In this document: positions 47,365 to 57,600 of the stretch, piece after piece
Position numbering within the stretch: the first letter of the stretch is position 1
Layout of the letters: each line of letters begins with the position of its first letter
Assembly (NCBI GenBank): GCA_013399695.1
Contig: VXAU01001757.1
Coordinates: forward strand, 1,955,616-2,019,615
DNA from: Formicarius rufipectus
Lineage: Eukaryota > Chordata > Aves > Passeriformes > Formicariidae
Direction of reading: 5' to 3'
DNA length: 64,000 nt
Translations under genes and position numbers: made by a program
The notes under the pieces: generated by a model
Told to the model about the DNA's origin: nothing
Seen by the model: only the letters and a program-made list of their open reading frames with translations
The model's database searches: none

Positions 47365-47440
47365 GTAATGGGAATTAAACACATATTTAAAGTTAAGTGT
47401 GTGGTTAAGCACCTTGTTGAAGCAGTGCTCAAATGGGGAT
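47365..47440. repeat. Old interspersed repeat, copy 2
   Basis: 'TGTAATGGGAATTAAACACA' leads into 'AAAGTTAAGTGTGTGGTTAA' and 'CACCTTGTTGAAGCAGTGCT'. The 18-base core is identical to that at 43490-43555, in the same direction. This copy appears more complete on the 3' side. Confidence 0.5.
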
Positions 47441-49599
47441 TTGAAGCGTGCAGGGATAAAATATATTTTTTGGTAGATTTCCCCAGTATCATCAATCTCT
47501 TATGGAGAGAGGTGGGGTTGAGTGGTTTTGGAGTGCATGACTGGATCCAGATCTCTTTGGAGTTTATGTATGTATGTGTTTTAACCCTGGTGTGTGTCTT
47601 CCTCCCTAGCCTTCATGCTGCCTTGCTGTGTCTGTCCTTGGTCCCATCCCCTCACTCTGCCTTGGTTTCCCTGCCTGGTACCCACATCTCGAGGGCTCAT
47701 CTCTGGACCCCTGATGTGTAGGGTACAGGCTGTCAGGGGGCTGCTGTGGTTCAGGGGCAGGGGTGGGCACTGTGTCCTCCAGACAGTGATCTTAGAAAGG
47801 GCAGTTGGCAGGACCCCTGTGTCCCCAAGGTGTGCCAGCACTGCTCTGTGTTTCAGGCGGGTGACCTCCAGTGTCTTTCCCAGCTCACCCGGGAGCGCTG
47901 TGCTTTTTGCCATTCTGTTTCTTCTGGAATGCCTCCTGCTGCAAGTCAGGCTCCCAGCTTCTTGAGCCATCCATGCAGGAAGAGAGTAAGCATTTTTCCA
48001 TCCCTGGTTTATATTGTCACATCCCTTCTTCTGGCAGAGCCCTGTGAGGAGTGAGCAGGCTTGGTCAGGTCTGTGCCTGCAAGACTGTCTCCTGGGATGA
48101 GATCAAGCATGTTCCTGAACTCCAGGTGCTTTTCCTCTTTCTACGCATGAGCCCTGCTTTCCTCTTGTAGGAGATGTGACTGTTGCTTGCGAAACCTGTT
48201 CCCAAAACCCTCTTTCTCTCCTGGCCTCTCCCTCTTTGCATGCCTTTGATTGGCTCTGATTCCTCCTCCCTGCCTTAGTGGATGGGATGTTCTGGAGCCT
48301 CTTTCCTCTGCCGGTCTCCTCTTATCATAAGACTGAAGGGATGCTGGTGTTTCTGGGTCATCTTCTGCCTTTTCAGACTTGGATGTGATGGGTCAGTGTG
48401 TACAGACAGGAGAGGGGGAGGATGGACAGGCAGGCAGAGGTGCTGTGGATGCAGAAACCTTGATTTTGTAGGAAACAACCAAAATCCTCCCATTACAGGA
48501 ATACCAGCCAGAAGCTGATGTTACCCCTGCTCTAGGGAAGAGCAGAATGTTGCATCCTTTCCCTGGCCCTGCTGTTTCTCTAAAGCTGGAGAGATAACAT
48601 CCAGATATGTCTCATATCCTGGGAGGATGAGGAAGTGGCAGGATGCAGGGAAGGTTGAGATAAACAGTAGTGCTCAGGAGAGGAATTGACTCAGATAACT
48701 GCAGAGATCAGCCTTTATTTTCCATCATTAATGATTGGAAAGAAGTTGCAAAGAGTATGTTAATCAAGAGTTGCAGAAGGAATATTTAAATGAGAGGTGC
48801 AGCAAAGAGAAAGAGGGGTAAGGGACAGGAGTCCTGAGGGGAAGCTGGTATGGTGTGAGATTTGAACTGGAAGGGGAAGAAGCAGATGCTGTGCAACATG
48901 TTAAATGGGATATTTTGCTTCCACAGTCATCCCAAGTGCAGTTTGGTTGGGGTACAGGGGTCCTGGTCTGAACCTTCTGGCAGAGCTGGGAGGGAGATGA
49001 TGGAGAGGTCTGGGGCTGCCAATGTCCAGTCTGGCACCCATAGGTGTCTTCTCTGAGTGTGGCTGCAGCTGAGAGAAGTGATGGATTGATTGCCTGTTAG
49101 ACACTGCTCTGATGGTTTGATATAAATGATCCCAACTCTCCTGGCTGTGGTTTGCCCTGGACATGGCTTTGGAGGGTTTGTGCCCAGCAGCCAAGTCTCT
49201 GCCTGCTGAAATGGCTTTTATAGGGTCTCTGTGCTGCTGCTCACCGTCGGTTTTAGTTAAATTAATTAGAAACCCGTCAGCTCAAATTACTATGTAGCTG
49301 AAACCCAGTACAGGTGTTTGCTACACCTGCTCATTGAGCACTGCTGTATCACAGCTCTCAGCAGCAGCAGAGACCAGCCAGGAGAGGTTTGTGTCCTGAG
49401 CCCGTTGGGCCCCTTGTCCTGATTTGAGTCTGGGAGTTGGTCCCTGCTGGTGGCATCTCCACCCTTGGTGTGCCATAAGGTGGCCATGCCTGACCTCCCC
49501 TTGCCTTTCAGGGTCTGGTGGTGCTTTCTGTGTCTGGGTTACCTGTAAGGGTTTGAAATGCTTGAGATGAGACATAAGATGCTGTGGAGCTGAAATGGG

Positions 49600-49846
49600 T
49601 GAGTGGAATTTGAGAAGGGACTTTGGGGTCATCTTCTCTGCCCTCAGAGCTACACAGGGTACAAAAATGCCCTGAAGCCTTTATTTCTCATTTGAAATAC
49701 AGTATAATTTTTTGAAAAGCATCCAGGCTTGATTTAAAAAAAAAAAAAAAAAAAATTGACAGTGATGGATAATCCACTACACCCCTTGGTAAATTGTCCT
49801 AGTGTTTAATTACCTTCACAGCCAAAAAGGAAAGAAAGTAAAAGTA
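49600..49846 (-). mobile_element. Old CR1 relic interrupted by an expanded poly-A tract
   Basis: The segments 'GCATCCAGGCTTGATTTAAA', 'CAGTGATGGATAATCCACTA', 'CCCTTGGTAAATTGTCCTAG' and 'TGTTTAATTACCTTCACAG' match the reversed sequence of an old CR1 type widespread in birds and reptiles. A run of 20 A residues at 49736-49755 has expanded inside it. Confidence 0.75.
49736..49755. repeat. Poly-A run (20 A)
   Basis: An uninterrupted homopolymer within the old CR1 copy. It is likely length-variable. Confidence 0.9.
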
Positions 49847-50939
49847 CACAGTGTGAAGAGCCCCAGGGGTAGTGTAGTTATTGCTGCTACCTGACTGCTC
49901 AACATGGTTCATCTGCAGGGATGACATGGGGGAATGTGCTGCTCCAGCACCAGCAGCTCACTCAGCCCCCAATCCAGGTGCAGGATGTGGTGCGGGAGCC
50001 CTGTGCTGTCCTTGGAGTGCTGGCCCCGGGCTATGAGAGCCCTGTTTCACCAGCAGCAGGTCAGTAGCAATGGGGCTGATGGTCAGCACAAAGGGGGACA
50101 AGAAATGTTAGGAAAGAAATAGGGATATTTTCCCGCCAGGACATAACGTTGTGTCAGTGTTTGGAGGAAGCAGCAGAAGGGGCTCAGGGTAGCACAGCCT
50201 GAGTGAGGTGCTGTTCAGCACCAGTTTGGCTCTGACCTGTGGAAAGGATGCTGTGGTGTAAGAGGTGTGCCCAGCCCAAACCATGTTCTCCTCCAGCCTG
50301 GGACCTTCTGTGACTTCTACCCTTTTTTGGTGGCAGCTGGAAGACAATCAGGGCTTGCTTTTTGAACTGCTGGTCTGTGTCGCTGTGACTACAGAGCTGC
50401 AGGGTTGGAGGACTCCCATGAGGACCTTGCCACATCTTCCCATTACGGGGAGCAGAATTGACCAGGCAGAGCTGGAAAGGCCAGAGAGTTTTTGCAAAGA
50501 AGTCTGTCTGGACCCTAGAGTAGCAGTGGGGCTCCCTTGTCTTTCACTGCTTTGGGAGGACAGGGTGGTGGTTGTGTTTGAAGCAGCATGTGCCTCTTGC
50601 CGCTCAGAAATTGCTCAGTGTCTTGGCCAGATGCCAAAAGAGTGATCACCCTCCAACAGCTTGGCAGCCTTCATAATTTATATGAGGGCCCAATCTCTTG
50701 GGCTTCAAAGTGGCCTCCCCTGTCGGTTTTCCTTCTGTATTTCAAATAAGTCCCAGCCTTGGTGCTCTCCAGCTTCAGCTGAGGTTTGTTGTGGTGACAC
50801 AAGCCCTGCAGCTCTTCACACGTGTGGGTTGTTCCCACCATCCCTCCTGTCTCCCATCCATTCTCTTCTCCTGTGGTTCTCAGCAATGCTCTGGTGCTCG
50901 TGGGTCCTGCTCTGCCGGCCCAGGGCAGGCAGGAGCACG

Positions 50940-51215
50940 GTGGAAGGACATTACGTGGGAGAATATGCATGTTCACAGCTCAGAGGATTAAAGGCCCGTG
51001 TTCTTATCACTGCAGAACAGAGTATTATAAATCCAGCCTTAGAATACCAAATCCCCGCGCGGCTCGGCCATTGTTTGGGAATATTAAAAAGCTTGGAGAC
51101 AGAAATAATCAGTTTCCGAATGACACATTGTCAAATAAAACATTTCTCATATTATCCCTTCTTTCCCCTTTCTCTCTACTGCTCCCTCAGTTGGATAATT
51201 TAACATGAAAAATAG
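50940..51215. promoter_or_regulatory. Candidate conserved non-coding element
   Basis: The stretch holds 'GAGAATATGCATGTTCACAG', 'AGTATTATAAATCCAGCC', 'CCGCGCGGCTCGGCCATTGTT' and 'AATAATCAGTTTCCGAATG'. It mixes a CGCGCG cluster with AT-rich homeodomain, octamer-like and SOX-like (CCATTGTT) words, and has no repeat match. Confidence 0.38.
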
Positions 51216-53748
51216 ATTAAAATGAGACTGGCTTCAATGCCTCCTAAGTTTGACTGGTGTTTTTTTTTCTTTTCCCTTTTTCCCTGGGAAGCTCTCCCGG
51301 CGTGTGTGGCGTGGTTAAACAAGCAGCTGCTGCCGTGGGGTCAGGGACGAAAGGAGCATGTTGAAAATGAGCTGCCTGTGATGAGCCCGTGGTGCCCATC
51401 CCGGGGGCTGGCATGGGTACTCCCAGCCTTTCCCAGGCAGAGAGGGACATTGTCTTGCTGGCTGGCAGAGCAGAGATCTGTGGCTCATCCCCAGAGGGTG
51501 TGGGAGCTGCAGTCAGGCTGGATTGGGAGCCCTTGGCTTCCCTGAGCTACCCCTGTTCCTGAGTTGGAGGGTGAATAGCACAGTGGTAACCTCTGTGCCT
51601 TCCTGCCTCTTTGTAGTTTCTCCCAAGCAGAAATGTCTTTATTATACTGTCAGGTTTTTCTGCTCTGGGCTGTTCCCTGGGAGCAGACACAAGGTGAGCT
51701 CAACCAGGCAGATCCATTGCCCCAAACCTGCCATGGATGTCCAAACCCCTTCTCTGGGTACAGCTGGCACAGCTGCAACTTGTGCAAGACTTTCTTAATC
51801 ACCCTGACTTTGTCCAAGCATCTGGGATGTCTCCAGTTGTGCTTTTCCATGGAGAATGAGTATCTGTATGCCCATGGGTGCAGTGTGCTCTTACCTGCAA
51901 CCACTTAGCAGTGACAAAGCGCACCAAGGTGTGAGTGACATCCAGCCAGCCAGGTCAAGGACTTGGTGGTGAAGCCTTGGAGAAGACTTCTCCCAGCTTT
52001 TTTTGTCTATGAGTCTTGTTCTGAAACCATTCTGGGCTGTGAGAACCTTTGCTTTGCTGTAAGGATGCTGGCACATGAGCCAGACCTGGTTTTGCAGTGT
52101 GGTTTGTTGTGTTAAAGTCTGTGAACCTTGTCACCTTCCTGGCCTCCCTTTTGATTTCTCTCCAGTGAATCAGATTTCCAAGGAAATCTCCCTCTTTGAT
52201 GCCAGGGTGGCTCATGCAGGGGAGCTCCTGTGGTCCTCTGCGGGTCTCCATGTACCAGGCATTGTGCAGACCCAAGAAACACACACATCTGCTCTCACAG
52301 GGTTGAGGTGATCATGCTGGTTCTTGCTTCTGAGCATGGAAGGCCACGATGGGTCCTCATCCCACTGGTCTTTGAAGTGCTCTGGTATTGCATATACCTG
52401 GGTTGCTCGCCAAGCCCTGCTGTTCTCCACCACAGAGATGACCCCAGACAGCTCCTGGAGAGTAAAACACCTTTTTTGAAGGTGTGTGCCACCCAAATTT
52501 GGGCAATCAAGCTGAGCAGTGTTCTGAATCCCCAAGCATTGTCTCTGTTAGTGACAATTATGGGGAAGAGGACAGGGTCCTGATGTGCTGGGCTGGGCTC
52601 CCCTCTGCGGCAGGTCGTGGTGCTAGGGTGATGCAGGGAAGTGTCTCTCCTCTTCTGCAGCTCCAAAGGCCTCTCCCCAGCAAATCTTCAAATGAATCTG
52701 CAGTTTTCCATGCCATCTCTTTCCAGCTGGTGCTGTTTGGGAGTCAGAGCCATGCTCTGGATGCAGTCTGGTGATCGCGGCAAACACAGAGGGAATGTTT
52801 TGTGAAGCTCTGGGCTGTGGCATTCCCGGTGCCAAAGGAACCCCTGCCCTGCCCTGCCTGTTCACATTGTACTGCTAAGCCCTGGTCACTCGTGCTGCTC
52901 CTGATTTACATGCCCTGCCTTGCTTGTCTGCCACGGGATAAAATTGCTGTGATGCCGTGGAGATTAAGAGGCTGGAAAGCTGGCACAGCTCCTGTGTGTG
53001 CAGGGCTGGCTTGAACATCCAGAGCAGCCAGAGGCAGGACTGGCTCCCTTCAGTGCTTCCTAGCCCAGCTCCCTTGGCAGGAGGTGCCACTTCCATGGAC
53101 ATATATGTACTTGGAGGTGTTACATATTTGGAGGTGTTGGGGTTTTTTTGGGGTAAGGATTTTTTCCTTCTTTTTTTCTTTTAATGTTAATGTAGTTGAG
53201 AGCTCTGGTGAATAAAGGAGAAAGGGAAAGAGGAGAGCTGAACAGAGAAGGTCTTGGTCTGGAATACAATGAGCTGTGCCCCCAGGTCTGCAAGCTGAAG
53301 TCTTGAAACCAAAGGGGAACTCGGATCAGAAGTGAGGGAGCTGGGGTAACCATACCCTTGGGAGTGGTGCCTCTGTGGGGTCATTTGTTGTACCATCATT
53401 TTTAGAAGATGTTGTGTGTCTCTTCTGAGGCTTTACTGCTCCCGTGTTGTGGCTGGGTTGTTTCAGTGATTTTTTTTTTTTCCCCCTAAGCAGTTGGATG
53501 TGATTTGTCTCCTTTCTCATCTCCCCATGTATCGATCAGCTTGGGTGACTGGGAGTTCCAAGGAGCATGTGGAAAGGATGAAGTTCCTGGGAGAATGGGC
53601 AGAGCTGGCCTTGGGGGTGTCACTGTGTTTTCCACAGCTAAAGACCACCTCTGGCATCCTGCTCCACCTGTCTGTGACCTCCAGCCCCAGAGGTGGCTGC
53701 TCCATGAACCCACCTGTGTTGATGGAAGTGTGCTCTGGGAGTTTACTT

Positions 53749-53929
53749 AGAGGGTGGTGAAACACAGGGGGACAGGTTGCCCAGAGAAGCTGTGGCTGCC
53801 CCATCCCTGGGAGTGTCCAAGGCCAGGTTGGATGGGGCTTGGAACAACCTGGGCTAGTGGAAGGTGTCCCTGCCCATGCCAGGGGCTTTGTAATGAATTA
53901 ATCAACCCAAAGCATTCTGTGATTCTGTA
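53749..53929 (+). mobile_element. CR1 LINE 3' fragment ending about 50 bases before the exon-3 acceptor
   Basis: Sense-strand CR1: 'GGTTGCCCAGAGAAGCTGTG', 'CCATCCCTGGGAGTGTCCAA', 'AGGCCAGGTTGGATGGGGCT', 'GGTGTCCCTGCCCATGCC' and the end 'CATTCTGTGATTCTGTAG'. The body is intact except for a changed stretch before the tail. Only 51 bases, holding the branch-point region and pyrimidine tract, separate its end from the ASTN2 exon at 53981. Confidence 0.94.
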
Positions 53930-53980
53930 GACACTGCCTGCAGCATCTCCTGACCCGTGCCCTTTTGTCTCCCTGCGCAG

Positions 53981-54365
53981 GGTGGGCTGATTGCGCTGCT
54001 CCTGCTGCTCTTGGTGTTCATGGTGGCTCTGTACGCCCAGCGGCGCTGGCACAAGCGCCGCCGCATCCCGCAGAAGAGCGCCAGCACCGAGGCCACCCAC
54101 GAGATCCACTACATCCCCTCGGTGCTGCTGGGCCCCCAGGCCCGCGAGAGCTTCCGCAACTCGCGCCTCCAGGCACACAACTCGGTCATCGGGGTGCCCA
54201 TCCGCGAGACACCCATCCTGGACGACTACGAGGATGAGGAGGAGGAGGAAACGCCACGGCGGGCCGAGCCCAGCACCAGGGAGGATGAGTTTGGCAGCCA
54301 GGTGACACGCACCCTGGAGAGCCTGGGCCGGGGCGGGGAGGAGAAACCCGACTATGACAAGAAAG
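53981..54365 (+). CDS. ASTN2: ASTN2 internal coding exon (probably exon 3), first transmembrane helix and cytoplasmic segment
   Basis: The acceptor is a pyrimidine-rich tract ending CTGCGCAG at 53973-53980. The donor is AAAG|GTTTGT at 54366, weaker than that of the upstream exon. The exon enters in phase 0, matching the end of exon 22757-22944, and leaves in phase 1 after 128 codons plus one base. Residues 1-20 (53981-54040) form a very hydrophobic Leu-rich helix that starts GGLIALLLLLLV. A basic stop-transfer stretch, RRWHKRRRIPQK, follows directly and implies that the following residues are cytoplasmic. Next comes a stretch known from vertebrate ASTN2 (HEIHYIPSVLLGPQARESF, then NSVIGVPIRETPILDDY). 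An acidic run, DDYEDEEEEE, lies at 54221-54250. The last residues are DYDKK, at the expected boundary. The exon is much richer in GC and CpG than its introns, so all three forward frames stay open over much of it; only this one is coding. Confidence 0.95.
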
Positions 54366-54419
54366 GTTTGTGGCTTTTTATCCCTGCCCTGCTGGGGAGC
54401 AGCGCGTTCCCCAGAGCGT

Positions 54420-54600
54420 TTCGGCTAATGCACACTTGATTGCCTGCGTTTTTAAAGTCTGTCTCTCCGAAGCTGCTACACCCACCTCCGCTTATTGAAA
54501 TGTTATTATAAGGCGTTTAATATTGTTCACCTGCAACGCACGGTAAAAATGCATTTGAATAAACAAAATCGTGCCAATTGTTAGTGCTGTGAGTGACTCC
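54420..54600. promoter_or_regulatory. Candidate conserved non-coding element just after exon 3
   Basis: It starts about 55 bases past the exon donor: 'TATTGAAATGTTATTATAAG', 'GCGTTTAATATTGTTCACCT', 'GCAACGCACGGTAAAAATGC' and 'CAAAATCGTGCCAATTGTTA'. It is AT-rich with retained CpGs and no repeat similarity. Confidence 0.38.
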
Positions 54601-57600
54601 AGCAGGTGTGAGGAAGGGATGTAGTGGCTTGCTCTGGGCAGGAAAGGGATCTCGTAGTGATGCTGATCCATCCTTCTGATTTTAGGTAGGCTTCCCATGA
54701 AGACTGAATGCTCCCTGTTAAAGCACCTACGGTGGCAGGGATGGGGCCAAGGATTGTTTTGGCTCCATGAAGGAAGACTGTGACTCTGCGAATAGAGCCA
54801 GGGAGAGCCTAGATGATGCATTGTGTCAGGCAAGCAGGTCCCTGCCCTTGTGATGGTCAGATGCAGTGTCTGAGGTTGTGTTTCTTCCACCCTTAAAGTG
54901 CTCTTTACTCTTTTAAACAAGGTTATGATGATGATGGTTATTGTTGCTTAAACAGATTTGGAGGTGCCCAGGGGTCAATCTGCTATCCTTAAGTGCTACT
55001 CTGAGCATCCCTCTTGGCATCCCTTGGGATACAGCTGACTGTTACCAGCCCATGGTGTTAAGACATATTTTACCAACCCTCTGCTCAGTAAGAATGAACA
55101 AATGAAAGCTTTCATGCATTGTAAGTGAGCTACCTTCTTTATTTGTTCATATTCTCTTCTTTGTTTTGCTTTTCTATAAATTATTTAGAGTTGTGTGAGT
55201 GGGGAAGACAGCAGTAACTGCATTTCAGTACTCTTCAAAACATAATAGCAAATGAGATCTAGAGCAGAATATTAAACTATCTGAGGGCTTCAGGAATTGT
55301 CAATAAAGATCTTGCACAGGCCCCTAAGCCAGGGCTGCAAGCTGCCTGGAGGACTGGGGCTACCTGGCCTGGGAGAGACATTCACAAATGTTTCCACCAA
55401 TGCTGCCTGTGATGCCGTCAGGCTTTTCACCTTGGATCAAGGCATGCTTATGCCTTGCCTAGTCTGATCTTTCCAAACTGTGGCAGTTCACCATATGTTT
55501 CCTCCCAGATGGGCACTTTTCCCTCTTGAATGAGGCTCTGCTCAGGGAGCCAAGCTGTGGTAGGTGCTTAGTTACTCCTCTCTGCTGAAGCTGGTTAAAG
55601 TCTGGATTGCCAAGGACAAGGTGGCTGTAGTTCAGATCTAGGCTTTTAGACTAGAAATATATGTGCTGTGGGCTTTCCACTCTGACCTGGTTTGCACATG
55701 TGTGGGAAGCATGGTGATTTGGCAGCAGTCACATGTGGATTTCTGTGGGAATGTGGCAGGTTGGGATGGAGAAACTGCTGTTGATGTGAGCATGGTCCTG
55801 GAGAGCCCTGGGGGCTGGAAACCATTTCTGCTCAGGCATGGCTTTACAGCTGGATTGAAGATAGATGCGTTAAGGGAAATCCAGCTGGAAGCATGGCTGC
55901 AGTGTGAGGACAGGGTCAGCCTTTCCCTGGTGTCCGGCTGGAGCTGCCAGTTCTCAGTGTGATCACCAGGGGAGACCAGGAGCTGTGCCCACATCCCAGG
56001 GAGTCCATCAGCTCCCATGGGAAAAGCTCTCCTTGCTGCTCTTGTTATGTTGTGATAAGGCATCAGCTGGGGCTTGTCTGCAGGCTCCAAACGGTATCAT
56101 CTCTGGGGCTGTCACCAGAGGCTCTTTCAAGTGTCACTTCCCAGCATTAATTACCAAGGATGGCAAATCCAATGAAGAAGGAGCATTTCAGCTCACCCTC
56201 CCCCTGCCTGTGCTGCAGTTTCCCCCCTGTGCTGGGCATTGATGGATTCACAGGTGCTGGGCAGTCACTTTCCCTCGCAGGGGGTTTGTGCACCCCACGT
56301 TCAAGCAGATGTTGGCTCAATTACCCTTTCCACGAGGAACAGTGTGGTTTTTATTCCCTGCTTCTGAATGTATCTGGTCAGGGAATCAGGCAAGGGGGAT
56401 TGCACTGGTTGGCTCTGTTACATCCAGCCCTGCAAAATGAGAGAGAAGTCCCTGCTCAGAGGTTGAGCAGCACAAATATTTTGCAGATCAGCGAGCCAAA
56501 CTTTGCTCCCCAGCTCAGGCAGCGCTCTGCAGCGATGCAGATGGGAGGGATGCTCCTGCCTCGTGCCGGAGCATCTGAAGTGAATCCCAACACAAACAAA
56601 ACACGGGAGTGATGTGCTGAATAATGACATCTAGCAACAAGCTCGTCTGAGTGATAAAGTTAATGAAATTACAGGTTCTGACCTGATACTGGGCTCTGCT
56701 GTGGTGAGATAAACAGCAGGGCAAAGATGAGATGTTTATTTCTCCCTAGCTGCAGTTGTAATCTGGATGTGCTGTGCAGGGCCATTAACATTATTACTGT
56801 TATGCAAAATCATTTTTGACTTGGGGGTAAAAAAAAAAAAATGGAAGGAAAGGAAGAAAAATCTCCCAACTGCCTAGAAAATGGAAAGCTGGCAAAATTA
56901 GAATTGCAGCAGGAGCACAAGCTGACCTGGTGACATTGCACAGAGCCCAGATGAATTTAGACAGAAGAAAAATCCATGACAGTTTAAGAAAAAAAGTAGC
57001 AAAGGAGTCTTTTTCTTTTTTTTATTAATAATAAAATGAAATGGAGTGAAGCAGGAGGTGATAGCCAGGCGGTCCTAATTATCCAGAAGGGTCCCTCGAG
57101 CTGGGGTGGAGAGGGGACTATGCTGTCTTCTTGTGGGTGTGTGGTGCCAAATGGGGTCTGTTGCTGTGGGATGCAGTTTCTGGAGTCTTTGCTGGGGATA
57201 CCCCCATGTCCCAGCTCAGCCCGTGTGTGTACACAGCATTCAGTGATTGCAGGGATTTGGGTGGATCTCTGTGGGTGATGCCTCTGTGCTCACTTCACTG
57301 GGTAGTTTCCAGTCCATGCTCCTGATGATTTCTGCTCTCCTGCCTTTCCCAAGCAGATGGCCTTGAGCTCCATCCCTTTGGGAATTCCTCACTTGCTTTT
57401 CTCTTTTAAGGCTCTCATCCTTACTGACATGGCATGTTTTTCTGTCCACCAAGTGCTGTTTGAGGGATTTTGGCCCCCCAACCATCACTGCATCACCAGC
57501 TGGGACTTAGTGAATGCACAGAGCTGGAGTCAGTAAATGAAGGCAAAGTCCAGCAAACCTGAATATGGGATTACCCACAAATTCCCCAGCAAGAACATTT

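Larger units (their letters stand above)
22945..53980 (+). other. ASTN2: Complete ASTN2 intron of about 31 kb between the two exons
   Basis: The intron runs from GTGAGT at 22945 to GCGCAG at 53980 and is phase 0. It contains an antisense ERVL-like solo LTR, three clear CR1 3' ends, two old CR1 relics and a pair of old short repeats, all listed separately. Stretches 22945-26640, 27828-28700, 29079-40109, 40276-43480, 44937-47360, 47441-49599 and 49846-53748 show no gene. They contain GC-rich unique sequence broken by AT-rich blocks that may be regulatory. The longest open frame, 44696-45529 on the minus strand (277 codons), reads through an antisense CR1 tail and is not a gene. The TRIM32 gene that sits inside a more 3' ASTN2 intron in mammals is not here. 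Confidence 0.88.

Noticed and set aside
22945..53980. A nested gene such as TRIM32 inside the intron
   Set aside because: TRIM32 sits in a more 3' ASTN2 intron in mammals, and no RING, B-box or NHL sequence is visible here on either strand.
53965..54305. Other-frame proteins of 90 and 104 codons over exon 3
   Set aside because: They are shadows caused by high GC. Their Pro/Arg/Ala-rich or Arg/Ser/Cys-rich composition matches no known family.
53957..54439. 160-codon frame covering exon 3 as a free-standing membrane protein
   Set aside because: The first 8 codons are the intron's pyrimidine tract and the last codons are past the donor. The core is an internal ASTN2 exon.
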